Assembly: GCA_934215475.1 (NCBI GenBank)
Contig: CAKPZY010000004.1
Span: 1-64,000 of the forward strand
Direction of reading: 5' to 3'
DNA length: 64,000 nt
From: an uncultured Ligilactobacillus sp.
GTDB lineage: Bacteria; Bacillota; Bacilli; Lactobacillales; Lactobacillaceae
Positions within the stretch are counted from its first letter, which is position 1. The number at the start of each line of letters is the position of its first letter. Positions 1-9,696 of the stretch are shown here, in pieces. The notes beneath the pieces were generated by a model that did not search any database, was not told the origin of the DNA, and worked only from the letters and a program-made list of their open reading frames with translations. A program made the position numbers and the translations under genes.

Positions 1-65
1 GCACTTATTAGTCTATTTGTTTTAACAAAAGTTCTTCATTTTAAATGCAAAAGTTCACTCCCTGA

Positions 66-1022
66 TCAAACGGCAACGGGAGCCTTAATTGCTGGCCACG
101 GATCATAATTTTTGGCCTTAATATCTGCTAGTGAAAAATCATTGAGGTCGTGCTTGTCTGGATCAAGCCATAATTGTGGTGAATCTTTCGGCTCACGCTT
201 AAGCTGTTCTTTGACTTGTGCAAAATGATTTGAATAAATGTGTGCGTCACCCAGAGTATGAACGAAATCCCCAACTTCTAAGCCGGTTTCTCGCGCAATG
301 AGGTTAGTAAGCAAAGCATAACTGGCAATATTAAACGGGACGCCCAAAAAGACATCACCGCTGCGCTGGTAAAGCTGACAGCTCAACTTTCCATCAACCA
401 CATAAAATTGAAACATGGTATGACAAGGAGGCAAGGCTGCAGTTGGTACATCCTCTGGGTTCCAGGCCGTTACGATCATACGGCGCGAATCGGGATTTGT
501 TTTGATAGTATCGATCACATTTTGAATCTGGTCGATCGTATCATGATTGCGCGTCTGCCAATGGCGCCACTGTGCCCCATAGACGTCGCCCAAATTACCG
601 TAGCGGGCAGCAAAATCATCGTCTTGGACGATTTTGTTACAAAATATTTTCTTTTGGTTGAGATATTCTTCCTTGAATTGCGAGTCTTTTTGCGAGCGCA
701 AACCAAAGTTTGTCATATCCGCTCCTTGATATTCAGGACTTTTTATCCAATTTTCAAAGGCCCATTCATCCCAAATATGATTTTTATGTTTCAATAAATA
801 TTGAATATTTGTGTCGCCGCGCAAAAACCAGAGCAATTCGCTCTTGATCAAGCCGAACGGAACTTTTTTAGTGGTCAGCAAAGGAAACCCTTTGCTTAAA
901 TCAAAACGCATCTGATAACCAAATATGCTCTTGGTTCCAGTTCCGGTCCTATCACCTTTGAGGTGACCATGGTCTAAAATATCTCTCATTAACTGTAAAT
1001 AAGTTTCTTCCAACTTTGCCAT
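66..1022 (-). CDS. thyA: Thymidylate synthase
   Basis: Makes dTMP from dUMP with 5,10-methylene-tetrahydrofolate in the cytosol. The 318-residue product contains the catalytic [11 protein letters not shown] motif (Cys near residue 200) and the dUMP-binding segment around [15 protein letters not shown]. An extra stretch at about residues 90-140, before the [15 protein letters not shown] motif, matches the roughly 50-residue insertion known from the Lactobacillus casei enzyme. I chose the ATG at 1022 because GGGAGGAA lies just upstream; an in-frame start at 1061 would add 13 residues unlike the family. It lies 58 bp downstream of the ABC-F gene, from which a weak hairpin separates it. A dihydrofolate reductase gene often follows, but would lie outside the window. 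Confidence 0.97.
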   Translation of the reverse strand: MAKLEETYLQLMRDILDHGHLKGDRTGTGTKSIFGYQMRFDLSKGFPLLTTKKVPFGLIKSELLWFLRGDTNIQYLLKHKNHIWDEWAFENWIKSPEYQGADMTNFGLRSQKDSQFKEEYLNQKKIFCNKIVQDDDFAARYGNLGDVYGAQWRHWQTRNHDTIDQIQNVIDTIKTNPDSRRMIVTAWNPEDVPTAALPPCHTMFQFYVVDGKLSCQLYQRSGDVFLGVPFNIASYALLTNLIARETGLEVGDFVHTLGDAHIYSNHFAQVKEQLKREPKDSPQLWLDPDKHDLNDFSLADIKAKNYDPWPAIKAPVAV

Positions 1023-1041
1023 ACTTATTCCTCCCTTATGT

Positions 1042-1074
1042 AAAATCACGAGTGAAAGCAAACTCGCTCATGAT
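1042..1074 (-). terminator. Weak terminator or attenuator hairpin between ABC-F gene and thyA
   Basis: On the minus strand ATCATGAG can pair with CTCGTGAT (8 bp, one G-U), and the stem is followed by TTTT. It ends about 15 bases before the thyA ribosome binding site, so it could end the ABC-F transcript or modulate read-through into thyA. Confidence 0.45.
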
Positions 1075-1080
1075 AGTTGT

Positions 1081-2991
1081 TTATTCAACATACTGTCCCA
1101 GTTCTTCCCAGCGCTTCATCTTTTGTTCAGAATCAGCTTCTAATTGATTAAGCTCCTGCTGCAAGTCGCATAATTTTTGGTAATCGCGACCATCTGTTTG
1201 ATCCATTTGGTGCCTAGTTGCAGTGATCTGTTCTTCTACTTGGTCAATTTCTTTTTCCAGATCTGCAAATTCTATTTGTTCAGCGTAGGTCAGCTTCTTT
1301 TTAGCGGGTTCTTTTGTGTTTTGCTGTATTGGTTTCTTCTTATCACCGTTAGTATTTTTGCTAGCGGATTGCTTATCTGACTGCTGCTTTTTTTGCAGGT
1401 AATCCGTAAATTTCCCTGTATAACTTTCAATTTTACCGTCGCCGTCAAAAATTAATAACTGATCCGCCACTTGATCTAAAAAGTACCGATCATGGGAAAC
1501 CGTGACGACCGTTCCATCAAAGGTCTGCAAATAATTTTCCAAAATCGTTAACGTACCAACATCCAAATCATTAGTCGGTTCGTCTAAGAATAAGACATTC
1601 GGCTGCATCATTAATAGTTTCAACAAGTAAAGGCGCCTTTTTTCACCTCCCGATAATTTTCTGATCAATGTTCCGTGCATAAAACGCGGAAAGAGAAATT
1701 GTTCTAATAGCTGCGTTGTACTGATCTTTTCACCCTCGCTATTAGTAACGTTTTGGGCCACCTCATTTAGATAATTGATCACTCTTTTGTCTCCGGGTAT
1801 CGTTTCAGTTTGCTGCTTGTAAAACGCTGGCTTTACCGTTTCCCCAGTGATTAATTCGCCTTTATCCAATTTAGTTTGGTCAGCTAAAATATTTAAAAAG
1901 GTCGTCTTGCCCGCGCCATTTTTGCCAGTTATCCCGATTCGATCACCCGCATTGATCAAAGTATTAAAATTGTGAATGATTTCATGCTTGCCTAATTTTA
2001 ACGATGCGTTTTTCAGCTGAAGTACCTTTTTACCCAAGCGTTGCTGTCCCAAGTCGATCTTAATGTTCTGGTCAGTTTGAACCTTGTCGGCTACTTTGTC
2101 AGAGAGATCCTTGAACCGCTCGATCCGAGCCTGTTGTTTGGTAGAACGGGCCTTGGCACCAGTCTTCATCCACGCCAGTTCTTTTTTATACATCTGCTGA
2201 TCTTTATGTTCTTTTTGCAGGGCTTTTTCCTGGCGCTCAGTTTTTTGTTTAACAAAATCCTCGTAATTTCCTTGATATGAATGCAGTTTGCCAAATGACA
2301 GTTCATCTATTTGGTTGGCCACTTTATCCAAAAAATATCTGTCATGAGTAACAACGACCAGCGCCCCTTGATAGTCCGCTAGATATTCCTCCAGCCAATC
2401 GATTGAATCAAAATCGAGATGGTTAGTAGGTTCATCTAATATCAAAAGATCAGGACTTTGGATCAAGATCTGCGCAAGCCCTACTCTTTTTTTCTGGCCT
2501 CCTGAAAGTAAAGCAACCTTTTGCTTTAAATCTGATAAGTGAAGTTGGGTCAAAATTGTTTTGACGGAACTTTCTGCTGTCCAAGCATCTGTTTGATTCA
2601 TGTGCTCTTCTGCACGGTTGAATTGATGGATGGCTGTTTTTCCGCTTGGATCTTGTTCTAATTCATGCAGCGCTTCCTCATACTCTCGGACCACTTTAAA
2701 AACTTCGGCACTGCCTTGAAAAACAGCCTCCAATACAGTTTTGCCAGCATCCAACCGAGGATCTTGTTGTAAATAACCGATCTCATAGTCATTAGCATGG
2801 ATCAGTTTTCCGGAATCTGCTGGATCTAGTCCGCTGATAGCATTCAGCAAAGTAGTCTTGCCTGACCCATTAGTGCCGATCAAACCGATGCGATCATGCT
2901 CTTGAATAATAAAATTTAGGTTTTTAAATAAAGTTTTTTCACCGTAAGTTTTAGTCAAATTTTCGACACGTAATGTTTGCAAATTTTTCAC
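1081..2991 (-). CDS. ABC-F family ATPase, Uup-like
   Basis: Soluble twin-ATPase protein of 636 residues without membrane segments. ABC domain 1 has Walker A GTNGSGKT near residue 40, signature LSGGQ near 163 and Walker B LLILDEPTNHLD. ABC domain 2 has Walker A GKNGAGKT near 358, signature LSGGE and Walker B LFLDEPTNDLD. A charged linker joins them, and the C terminus (about 565-636) is a Lys/Gln/Glu-rich coiled coil of the Uup C-terminal-domain type. ABC-F proteins of this kind act on the ribosome or on DNA repair intermediates; a dedicated antibiotic-resistance role is not indicated. The start is a GTG at 2991 with a weak ribosome binding site; a TTG nine bases downstream is possible. Confidence 0.9.
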   Translation of the reverse strand: MKNLQTLRVENLTKTYGEKTLFKNLNFIIQEHDRIGLIGTNGSGKTTLLNAISGLDPADSGKLIHANDYEIGYLQQDPRLDAGKTVLEAVFQGSAEVFKVVREYEEALHELEQDPSGKTAIHQFNRAEEHMNQTDAWTAESSVKTILTQLHLSDLKQKVALLSGGQKKRVGLAQILIQSPDLLILDEPTNHLDFDSIDWLEEYLADYQGALVVVTHDRYFLDKVANQIDELSFGKLHSYQGNYEDFVKQKTERQEKALQKEHKDQQMYKKELAWMKTGAKARSTKQQARIERFKDLSDKVADKVQTDQNIKIDLGQQRLGKKVLQLKNASLKLGKHEIIHNFNTLINAGDRIGITGKNGAGKTTFLNILADQTKLDKGELITGETVKPAFYKQQTETIPGDKRVINYLNEVAQNVTNSEGEKISTTQLLEQFLFPRFMHGTLIRKLSGGEKRRLYLLKLLMMQPNVLFLDEPTNDLDVGTLTILENYLQTFDGTVVTVSHDRYFLDQVADQLLIFDGDGKIESYTGKFTDYLQKKQQSDKQSASKNTNGDKKKPIQQNTKEPAKKKLTYAEQIEFADLEKEIDQVEEQITATRHQMDQTDGRDYQKLCDLQQELNQLEADSEQKMKRWEELGQYVE

Positions 2992-3036
2992 TCTTTCATG
3001 GCATTTAAAGATTTGGATTCAATAAATGTAAACGCC

Positions 3037-4233
3037 TTAGCTGATGCTTTTTGCATACTGCAATAATGTTTGTTTATCATTTGGTAACTTTCCGTTTAAT
3101 ACTAATTTTTCAGCTGATTTTATGATCTTCCCCATTTGAGGACCTGGTTTTAGCCCAAGTTCTGTGATCAAGTCAGAGCCGGTTAACTGGAGTTCGCTTT
3201 TTGCCTTTAGCGGTAAAGCCTTATATAAAGCCAGCAGTTTATTGCCTGGAAGAGCTCTTTTTTCATAATCAGCAATATGATCTGCTGTTTGTAATAAAGG
3301 AAGTCCCGTTTGGTATAAGATCTGCGGACTTAACTGAGGAAATTTTTCCAGCGCTCGTTGAGCTTTAACAACGTCATTGATCATCTGGTTTGAACTTTTC
3401 CACTCGCGTACCATCTTTCCTGTTTGTTCAGGGGTTTGGCAAAAATAATGTCCTAACAAGACCCAAGCTTCCTCTTCATTGTTAAGGTGCAGGTCAGGTA
3501 GATTGGCAATATTTTCTAAATTTTCCTTCTTATCTGCCAGCCACGGACAAAAATGATAGAGCCCAGTTTGGATGAATTCATGGAGTCCTTCTTTGGGAGC
3601 AATGCCCAGTAATAATTTGATCCATTCTACGTGGATTCGTTCCAGGGCGATCTTTGTCAGCAATTTTGCATTAGCGGAAATGGCCTCACGAGTATTTTGT
3701 TCCAGGTGGAAATCTAACTGACTGACAAAACGCACAGCGCGCATCATTCGCAAAGCATCTTCATGAAACCTTTCATTAGGATCTCCGACTGCTTTGATAA
3801 TATGGCTCTGCAGGTCTTTGAGGCCCCCAAACAGATCGATGATCTCGCCTTCAGGGTCCATCGCCAATGCATTGATCGTCAAGTCTCTGCGCTGCAGATC
3901 TTTTTTTAAAGAACGCACGAAAGTTACTTTATCTGGACGCCTGAAGTCCTGGTAGGTACTCTCAGTTCTAAAAGTCGTAGTTTCGTATCCACGACCATGA
4001 TCTAAGACCATTACCGTACCATGTTTTATTCCAGTATCTACGGTATGTTTAAAGATCCCTTTGACTTCCGCTGGATATGCACTGGTAGCAATGTCAACGT
4101 CGTTGATTTTATCGTGTAATAAAGTATCCCGCACACTTCCACCAACAAAATAAGCCTCATATCCGTGCTCCTGCAATTTCTTCAGGATCGGCCGTGCTTC
4201 GTTAAACTTTTCCGGTAAATTAGTGACTTTCAT
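3037..4233 (-). CDS. cca: CCA tRNA nucleotidyltransferase
   Basis: Adds or repairs the 3' CCA end of tRNAs using CTP and ATP. The 398-residue protein begins with the class II nucleotidyltransferase head: GGSVRD near residue 32, the catalytic DVDIAT metal-binding pair near 46, and [12 protein letters not shown] near 114 (the templating region). An HD-less helical C-terminal body follows, as in Gram-positive CCA enzymes of about 400 residues. The ATG overlaps the stop of dapB by four bases (ATGA), so the two genes are probably translationally coupled. Confidence 0.97.
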   Translation of the reverse strand: MKVTNLPEKFNEARPILKKLQEHGYEAYFVGGSVRDTLLHDKINDVDIATSAYPAEVKGIFKHTVDTGIKHGTVMVLDHGRGYETTTFRTESTYQDFRRPDKVTFVRSLKKDLQRRDLTINALAMDPEGEIIDLFGGLKDLQSHIIKAVGDPNERFHEDALRMMRAVRFVSQLDFHLEQNTREAISANAKLLTKIALERIHVEWIKLLLGIAPKEGLHEFIQTGLYHFCPWLADKKENLENIANLPDLHLNNEEEAWVLLGHYFCQTPEQTGKMVREWKSSNQMINDVVKAQRALEKFPQLSPQILYQTGLPLLQTADHIADYEKRALPGNKLLALYKALPLKAKSELQLTGSDLITELGLKPGPQMGKIIKSAEKLVLNGKLPNDKQTLLQYAKSIS

Positions 4234-5006
4234 AGGATATTTTCCAGACCAACCTTTAACCCAGTGACTGTCTTGATTTTTTTGACCGCTAATTTGACTC
4301 CTGTCATAAATGATGCTCGGTCAAATGAATCTTGTCTGATAGTCAAAGCCTCTCCCGGGCCGCCAAACAAAACTTGTTCATGTGCTACGTATCCTGGTAA
4401 ACGGACTGCGTGGATCCTGATGCCGTCATAATCCCCGCCCCGAACGCCTGGGATCGTTTCTTCTTCTTTGGGATTGCCTTGGCGGTGTTTTTCACGAACT
4501 TCGGTAATTTTTTTAGCCGTATTGATTGCAGTTCCTGACGGAGCATCTAATTTTTGATCATGATGCATTTCAATAATTTCAACATCAGGCATGTACTTTG
4601 CTGCTTGTTGTGCGAACTGCATTAAAAGGACCGCTGATATGCCAAAATTAGGGACGATCAAGCCGCCAGTCTTTGTATCTCGAGCTAACCCCTGTAATTC
4701 ATCGGTTTGGCCGTCAGTAAGTCCTGTCGTCCCAACCAGGGGATGAATATGTTTTGCCAGAGCGCCCTTGACATTCTCATACACAGCGGCAGGAGAAGTA
4801 AAGTCGATCCAAACGTCAGCTAAGCCGTCGGGGATCTCCGATAATTTGTGGTAAACTTTAATCTCTGCATCTTCTGCTGTCAGGGAGTCCTCTGACGAAT
4901 GGGGATCATAGACCCCCACTAATTGAAAATCATCCTGTTTTAAAACCATTGAAACTGTTTGCTGTCCCATTTTTCCATTAAATCCAGCTACTAAAACTTT
5001 TATCAC
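4230..5006 (-). CDS. dapB: 4-hydroxy-tetrahydrodipicolinate reductase
   Basis: Reduces hydroxy-tetrahydrodipicolinate with NAD(P)H in the diaminopimelate/lysine pathway, which supplies the peptidoglycan cross-linking residue. The N-terminal Rossmann motif is GFNGKMGQ. The catalytic and substrate-binding block [15 protein letters not shown] lies near residue 150, followed by [20 protein letters not shown] chose the GTG at 5006 (258 residues, MIKVLVAG) because AAAGGGATGG is well placed for it. ATGs at 5015 and 5036 are possible but have poor spacing or no site. It is coupled to cca by a four-base overlap. The upstream region holds an unexplained hairpin between direct repeats (5046-5162). Confidence 0.95.
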   Translation of the reverse strand: MIKVLVAGFNGKMGQQTVSMVLKQDDFQLVGVYDPHSSEDSLTAEDAEIKVYHKLSEIPDGLADVWIDFTSPAAVYENVKGALAKHIHPLVGTTGLTDGQTDELQGLARDTKTGGLIVPNFGISAVLLMQFAQQAAKYMPDVEIIEMHHDQKLDAPSGTAINTAKKITEVREKHRQGNPKEEETIPGVRGGDYDGIRIHAVRLPGYVAHEQVLFGGPGEALTIRQDSFDRASFMTGVKLAVKKIKTVTGLKVGLENIL

Positions 5007-5045
5007 AGCCACCATCCCTTTACAAAGTCTTGTCATTATTTTAGC

Positions 5046-5162
5046 AAAAATAGGTAAAATTTCCTAGCCTGCTCTCACAGACACAAAGATCAGATGTCTA
5101 TTAGCGGTGTTTATGCTAAGCAGCCCGGATCTTTGTGCTCTTGTACTAAAAATAGGTAAAAT
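5046..5162. repeat. Hairpin element flanked by 15-bp direct repeats
   Basis: AAAAATAGGTAAAAT occurs exactly at 5046-5060 and again at 5148-5162, in the same orientation. Between them CACAAAGATC (5082-5091) is the perfect inverse of GATCTTTGTG (5128-5137), enclosing a second small hairpin TTAGC/GCTAA (5101-5105, 5115-5119). It sits in the 275-bp space between dapB and the divergent Xer-like gene. It could be a small repeat element, a regulatory RNA in the dapB leader, or a double operator. I do not recognise a known riboswitch class in it. Confidence 0.6.
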
Positions 5163-5223
5163 CAAACAAAAAATAAAAAAGACGATACAGTTTATTTTGT
5201 TTTGTTGTTCTTTTAGGTAATTA

Positions 5224-5252
5224 TTGCTAAAGTAAAAGTAACAAGTTATTAT
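5224..5252 (+). promoter_or_regulatory. Promoter of the Xer-like gene
   Basis: TTGCTA at 5224-5229 and TATTAT at 5247-5252 are separated by 17 bases, a good fit to a vegetative sigma promoter, about 30 bases before the start codon. On the opposite strand the same site reads TATAAT, so promoters for the divergent dapB could overlap it. Confidence 0.55.
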
Positions 5253-5281
5253 AACTACTATAAAAAAAAGAGGGATCACTA

Positions 5282-6115
5282 ATGTCTTTTCCTTACGAAC
5301 AACGATTTCGCAGATATTTGCAAAACTATCAACTGCTGAAGCCGGCGACTAAAGACGATATTTGTCATGATGTTAATGATTTGTTTATCTATCTTCGCAA
5401 TTTTAGCGAGACTTATCGCCACACAGCTGACCTTTCCGTCTTGGAAGGATCCGATGTCTCAGAATATTTGATCATGCTCCAGACAAAAAGAATGATCAAA
5501 AACACCACCTATAATAAAGTCCTAACGCATTTAAATACATATTTTAAATTTCTTTTTAAAAATAAGTTGTCCAGCTCCTTACCTACCGTCTCTTTGAAGG
5601 GCTTGCATCGTCCCGCTGGTGAACTGAAGGACCTTTATGGTTGGGAAAAAAGGTTAAACAGCTATTTAGGAATGTCTGAGCTTTCAAACTATACAAAAAT
5701 GGTCCTGTTGTTACTAGCCCACTTTTATACGATCACCGAAATAATTGCGCCTGGTTTTTATCAAGTGTTAGCTCGCGAAGATTGGTCTGAGCCTGAACAG
5801 GAATTTATTGCTAAATTTCAGCGGGAGCAGGAACCTGTGCAAAAAATGCAAAATTGTCCTGATCTATTTTTAAAACAGCGGGTAGATTTTGCTGCTCCAC
5901 AGCTTTCTTTGGCAGGATTACATAAGATATTAAAAAAAGACCAACCCAAATGTGAGCTGCCGTTGTCTCCGCGTAAACTACATCAAAGTGTGATCATCAG
6001 CTTTTTACATGACAACCAAGGAAAAACCGATGGGCAATTATGTTCGCTGTTACATTTAGATCTGTCTTCTTTAAATTACTATCGAACAGTTTTCTCAAAA
6101 CAAGATGAATCTTGA
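5282..6115 (+). CDS. XerD-like protein, catalytically degenerate tyrosine recombinase homologue
   Basis: The 277-residue protein has an N-terminal SAM-like core-binding domain (about 1-110) and a C-terminal half that aligns by eye with tyrosine recombinases, but the active-site residues are changed. The first Arg box (ATGLRVSEA in the XerD of this window) reads FYTITEIIA. The H-x-x-R box (HTLRHS) reads PRKLHQS. The LGH box is LHL. A Tyr remains in LNYYRTVF near residue 268. It is therefore unlikely to cleave DNA and may be a structural or regulatory relative, comparable to the XerD-like proteins described in streptococci. The start has AGAGGG upstream. It is monocistronic, plus strand, and ends at a strong bidirectional terminator. 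True xerD is at 17656-18549. Confidence 0.75.
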   Translation: MSFPYEQRFRRYLQNYQLLKPATKDDICHDVNDLFIYLRNFSETYRHTADLSVLEGSDVSEYLIMLQTKRMIKNTTYNKVLTHLNTYFKFLFKNKLSSSLPTVSLKGLHRPAGELKDLYGWEKRLNSYLGMSELSNYTKMVLLLLAHFYTITEIIAPGFYQVLAREDWSEPEQEFIAKFQREQEPVQKMQNCPDLFLKQRVDFAAPQLSLAGLHKILKKDQPKCELPLSPRKLHQSVIISFLHDNQGKTDGQLCSLLHLDLSSLNYYRTVFSKQDES

Positions 6116-6117
6116 AC

Positions 6118-6166
6118 AAAAAAATTCTTCCCCTAGGTACTGACACACTAGAGGAAGGTTTTTTTG
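6118..6166. terminator. Bidirectional terminator
   Basis: CTTCCCCTAG (6127-6136) pairs with CTAGAGGAAG (6148-6157) with one mismatch. A-rich sequence before it and seven Ts after it allow use on both strands, by the Xer-like gene on the plus strand and the TPR gene on the minus strand. Confidence 0.85.
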
Positions 6167-6194
6167 ATGAATCATTTTACCAGTTTATCTTGGG

Positions 6195-7454
6195 CTAATC
6201 TTCTAACTCATCCCAAAGTTCGTTCATTTCCGGATCATCAGGGTATAAAGTCAGAAAAGACTGCACACATTTTCGTGCTTCCTCTCGGTGACCAGCATTA
6301 CGGAAAAAGTAAGCCGCATCTGACAGAAAATCTGGGGAGTTATCCAGCTCGGCAAAAGCGTCCTGATAATCTTTGAGAGCGTCTGCGAAATTGTCTTGGG
6401 CCGCAAAAGACCTCCCCTGGTTCCACAATAATCTGGCATCAGATTGATCCTGCGCTTGATATTTCTTGATCAGAGCTAAGTTTTCCTCGTGTTGTCCCGT
6501 CTGGATCAGTAGATTGCTCAAGGCGATCACCAGAGTTAAATTATCGGGGTCTTGTTTTAAAGCGCTCCGCAAATACTTTTTTGCATCTGCATTTTTGCCG
6601 ACTTTCTGGGCTAAGCGGCTCGCGTCTTGATACAGCGAAATGTTGTACTGATCCACACCCAAGCCTTCCTGTAATGTGACCAAAGCTTCGCCAAACTGTC
6701 CCTTTTTCTCGTAAATGTTTGCGATATACGGATAGATAGTGGCGTAATCTGGGTCTGTTTTTCTTAATTTGTCAAAATTCTTCAATGCATAGTCGAAATG
6801 CTTGAGCTCATACTGGGTAACGGCCAACTGAAAACGCGCATCGGCATCCAGATCTTGTTGGTGGATCTGCTCCAAATAACCTAATGCCTGTTCAAATTTA
6901 CCTATTTCGGCGTAGCAAACACCTAACCGGCTTACTATATTGACCTTTGAGTAGGAAGTGATACCCTGTTTGATCAAGCCTAAATAATAATGCAGTGCCT
7001 GACGATATTCTTTAACACTAAAATAGAGTTCACCCAAGGCAAATTGTATGACTTGTTCGTCAGGAGCTATGCTCTGGGCTGTCAATAATTTTTGTTCACT
7101 GACCTCAAAGAGCCCTTGAGTTTGATAGAGGTCTGCTTCAACCAGCAAAGCTTCTAAGTAGGCTGATGACCCGGGTTTAATGGCGGTTAGATAATTCAAT
7201 GCCGTATCGTCAGCGCCTTCGCTGATCGCTAAATCCGCCAAAGCAGTGCGTAATTCGTCTTCTTTCGGATAACGTTTCAAGAGCAGCTCGTACGTTCTTT
7301 TAGACATCGCTGTAAACCCTAAAGAGTATAATTCTTCTGCTAAGCTAAATAGCGTGTCATCGTCATCTTTACGCAGAGCCCATGAGAATTTCTTTTTTGC
7401 ATCTTCAATTTTTCCCCGTTCGAGGTTAGCCAAAGTTTCCTGCGAATAACTCAT
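6195..7454 (-). CDS. Tetratricopeptide repeat protein
   Basis: The 419-residue, acidic, soluble protein is built almost wholly of degenerate 34-residue TPR helical pairs. Clear examples are ALHYYLGLIKQGITSYSKVN, ALGYLEQIHQQDLDADARFQ and ALKNFDKLRKTDPDYATIYP, spaced at TPR intervals. No signal peptide or membrane segment is visible. TPR arrays are protein-interaction scaffolds. An equivalent gene sits near hup and cca in many Firmicutes (YpiA-like), but its partner is not evident here. The start codon follows GAAGGAG. The gene ends at the shared terminator near 6140. Confidence 0.85.
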   Translation of the reverse strand: MSYSQETLANLERGKIEDAKKKFSWALRKDDDDTLFSLAEELYSLGFTAMSKRTYELLLKRYPKEDELRTALADLAISEGADDTALNYLTAIKPGSSAYLEALLVEADLYQTQGLFEVSEQKLLTAQSIAPDEQVIQFALGELYFSVKEYRQALHYYLGLIKQGITSYSKVNIVSRLGVCYAEIGKFEQALGYLEQIHQQDLDADARFQLAVTQYELKHFDYALKNFDKLRKTDPDYATIYPYIANIYEKKGQFGEALVTLQEGLGVDQYNISLYQDASRLAQKVGKNADAKKYLRSALKQDPDNLTLVIALSNLLIQTGQHEENLALIKKYQAQDQSDARLLWNQGRSFAAQDNFADALKDYQDAFAELDNSPDFLSDAAYFFRNAGHREEARKCVQSFLTLYPDDPEMNELWDELED

Positions 7455-7712
7455 TAAATTGCTCCTTCGCTATAAAAATGCAGTTTTATTAACTATCAAT
7501 TATCCATAACTTAATTTTTATTCATTTGTTTGTATTCTAATTTAGTCCGAGTAATACTATAAAATATTCACTTTTATCAAATGTCCAGGAGAAAAAGTAA
7601 AAATGGCCGCATATGAGGCAATCCTAATATAGCACCTAATTTTGAAGATCCATTAGTTGAATTTGTTTCTTTTCTCGCACATTATAGCATTTTAACTGAT
7701 TATTCTGCCACG

Positions 7713-7754
7713 AAAAAACAGACCGAGATAAGAAAAAATCTTACCTGGGCCTGT
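7713..7754 (-). terminator. Terminator of hup
   Basis: On the minus strand ACAGGCCCAGGTAAGA pairs imperfectly with TCTTATCTCGGTCTGT around a T-rich loop, followed by six Ts. It lies 16 bases after the HU stop codon. The rest of the 316-bp space to the TPR gene (7455-7712) shows no gene. Confidence 0.75.
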
Positions 7755-7770
7755 TCTCACGCAGATGTTC

Positions 7771-8046
7771 TTATTTAACAACATCCTTCAGAGCTTTGCC
7801 TGGCTTAAATGCTGGGACTTTGCTTGCAGGAATTTGAATTTCTGCGCCTGTTTGAGGGTTACGGCCCTTACGAGCAGCACGTTGGCGTACCTCGAAGTTA
7901 CCAAAACCGATCAGTTGAACTTTTTCGCCATCCTTCAAGAAATCTTGGATGGAACCAAAAACAGCGTCAACCGCAACAGTTGCGTCCTTTTTTGTCAAAC
8001 CTGTTTTCTCTGCAACAGTTTCGATCAATTGTGCTTTGTTTGCCAT
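7771..8046 (-). CDS. hup: DNA-binding protein HU
   Basis: Histone-like nucleoid protein that binds and bends DNA as a dimer. The 91-residue length is standard, with the N-terminal helical dimer body ([20 protein letters not shown]), the GFGNFEVR strand and the DNA-embracing arm around [18 protein letters not shown] placed the start at the ATG at 8046, preceded by GGAGGTGA; an in-frame GTG at 8055 would overlap that site. Monocistronic, with its own terminator. A perfect AT-rich inverted repeat lies in its leader (8074-8099). Confidence 0.98.
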   Translation of the reverse strand: MANKAQLIETVAEKTGLTKKDATVAVDAVFGSIQDFLKDGEKVQLIGFGNFEVRQRAARKGRNPQTGAEIQIPASKVPAFKPGKALKDVVK

Positions 8047-8073
8047 GTGTTTCACCTCCTGAACTGAAGATTT

Positions 8074-8099
8074 TAGATATAAAATAAATTTTATATCTA
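8074..8099. repeat. Perfect 12-bp inverted repeat in the hup leader
   Basis: TAGATATAAAAT (8074-8085) is followed after two bases by its exact inverse complement (8088-8099), 28 bases upstream of the HU start codon. It could fold as an RNA hairpin close to the ribosome binding site or serve as a protein operator. Confidence 0.6.
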
Positions 8100-8271
8100 T
8101 CTAAGTAATTGGCAGTTTGCCAAAAACATGAAACAATGACTAACAAATCATTGCTCAAATAATAAGATAGCACATGAAGCCTAATATAACAAGGTTTTTG
8201 GCGTGGAATTGACTTTTTTTTGTTGAATTTGGCCTTATATTAAAATTTTCTAATGAAAAGCCTTACTTTCT

Positions 8272-9582
8272 TTATTTTCGGCGTCTTTCAATGATCTTGA
8301 GCGGTGTGCCCGTAAAGTCAAAAGCATCGCGAATTTGGTTTTCTAAAAACCTTTCATATGAAAAATGCATCAGATCTGGGTCATTAACAAATACTACAAA
8401 TGTTGGTGGTTTGACGGCGACTTGTGTACCGTAATAGACCCGCAATCTTTTTCCATTTTGGCTTGGTGTCGGATTATGCGCAATCGCATCCATTAATACA
8501 TCGTTTAATACTGAAGATGAGATCCGTTGGGCATGATTATGAGCAACTCGCTTAACTAATTGCGGAATAGCGTCTAGTCTTTGATGTGTCTTAGCTGAAA
8601 CGAACACTATGGGAGCGTAACTTAAATACTGAAATTCTTCCCTGATAAGTGATTCAAGCTGTTGTAAAGTATGATTATTCTTTTTTAAAGTATCCCACTT
8701 ATTGACTACTATGATGACTCCGCGTCCTGCTTCATGTGCATAACCGGCGACGTGCTTATCCTGTTCGCGGATGCCTTCTTCGGCGTTTAAAACGACACAA
8801 ACTACATCGCTGCGGTCAATGGCACGCATAGCACGTAATACTGAATATTTTTCAGTGTTTTCATAAACTTTTCCTCGTTTGCGAATCCCAGCGGTGTCGA
8901 TCATCGTATACTCAGTTCCATCTTCAGTTGAAAATTTTGTGTCGATTGCATCGCGCGTAGTGCCTTCTATGCCAGAAACGATCACTCGATTTTCTCCTAA
9001 AATGGAGTTGACCAGAGAAGATTTACCCACGTTTGGCCGACCTATAAAACTAAATTTGATGGAAGAATCTTCTTGTTGCTCATCTCTTTTAGGAAAAGAC
9101 TGACAGATCTTATCCAGCAAGTCGCCTGTACCGATTCCGTGAGTTCCTGAAACAGGGATCGGATCTCCTAGACCTAACGAATAAAAGTCATAGATCTGCA
9201 CTCTCATTTCTGGGTTATCGACCTTGTTGACCGCTAAGATCACAGGCTTATTTGAACGATATAAAATCCGCGCAACCTCTTCATCTGCGTCAGTAACACC
9301 TTCTTGCACACTAACGACCGCTACGATCACGTCCGCCTCATCGATGGCGATTTTAGCCTGCTCGGTAATTTGTGTGATCAAGGGTTCGTCAGAGATATCT
9401 ATACCACCGGTATCGATCATGTCAAAGTTTTGACCCAGCCATTCGCTGTGGGCATAGATCCTATCACGAGTGACACCTGGCGTATCTTCTACGATAGATA
9501 TCCGACCACCAGCGATACGATTAAAAATCGTTGACTTTCCGACATTTGGTCGGCCAACGATCGCTACTACAGGGTTAGCCAT
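8272..9582 (-). CDS. der: Ribosome biogenesis GTPase Der
   Basis: Essential double GTPase for 50S subunit maturation, 436 residues as usual. GTPase domain 1 has GRPNVGKS at residues 10-17, DTGG and NKVD. Domain 2 has a second GRPNVGKS near 181, DTAG and NKWD. A KH-like C-terminal domain (about 353-436) ends in the basic tail KIIERRRK. The ATG at 9582 follows AGAGGTG. Together with rpsA-like and cmk it forms the der-rpsA-cmk order common in Bacilli. Confidence 0.98.
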   Translation of the reverse strand: MANPVVAIVGRPNVGKSTIFNRIAGGRISIVEDTPGVTRDRIYAHSEWLGQNFDMIDTGGIDISDEPLITQITEQAKIAIDEADVIVAVVSVQEGVTDADEEVARILYRSNKPVILAVNKVDNPEMRVQIYDFYSLGLGDPIPVSGTHGIGTGDLLDKICQSFPKRDEQQEDSSIKFSFIGRPNVGKSSLVNSILGENRVIVSGIEGTTRDAIDTKFSTEDGTEYTMIDTAGIRKRGKVYENTEKYSVLRAMRAIDRSDVVCVVLNAEEGIREQDKHVAGYAHEAGRGVIIVVNKWDTLKKNNHTLQQLESLIREEFQYLSYAPIVFVSAKTHQRLDAIPQLVKRVAHNHAQRISSSVLNDVLMDAIAHNPTPSQNGKRLRVYYGTQVAVKPPTFVVFVNDPDLMHFSYERFLENQIRDAFDFTGTPLKIIERRRK

Positions 9583-9637
9583 ATTTTACACACCTCTTTT
9601 TGATCCTTCATTATTTATTCTAACAAAACCAGCAATG

Positions 9638-9674
9638 AAAAAACCAGCCCAAGGACATTTAACATGGACTGGTT
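9638..9674 (-). terminator. Terminator of the rpsA-like gene
   Basis: On the minus strand AACCAGTCC pairs with GGGCTGGTT across a loop, followed by six Ts, just after the rpsA-like stop codon. It may end the cmk-rpsA transcript before der. Confidence 0.8.
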
Positions 9675-9696
9675 ACATTCATAATTTTAATTTGAA

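Noticed and set aside
5037..5281. A lysine riboswitch upstream of dapB
   Set aside because: The region is short and lacks the conserved AGAGGTGC-type core; the hairpin seen there does not resemble the L-box.
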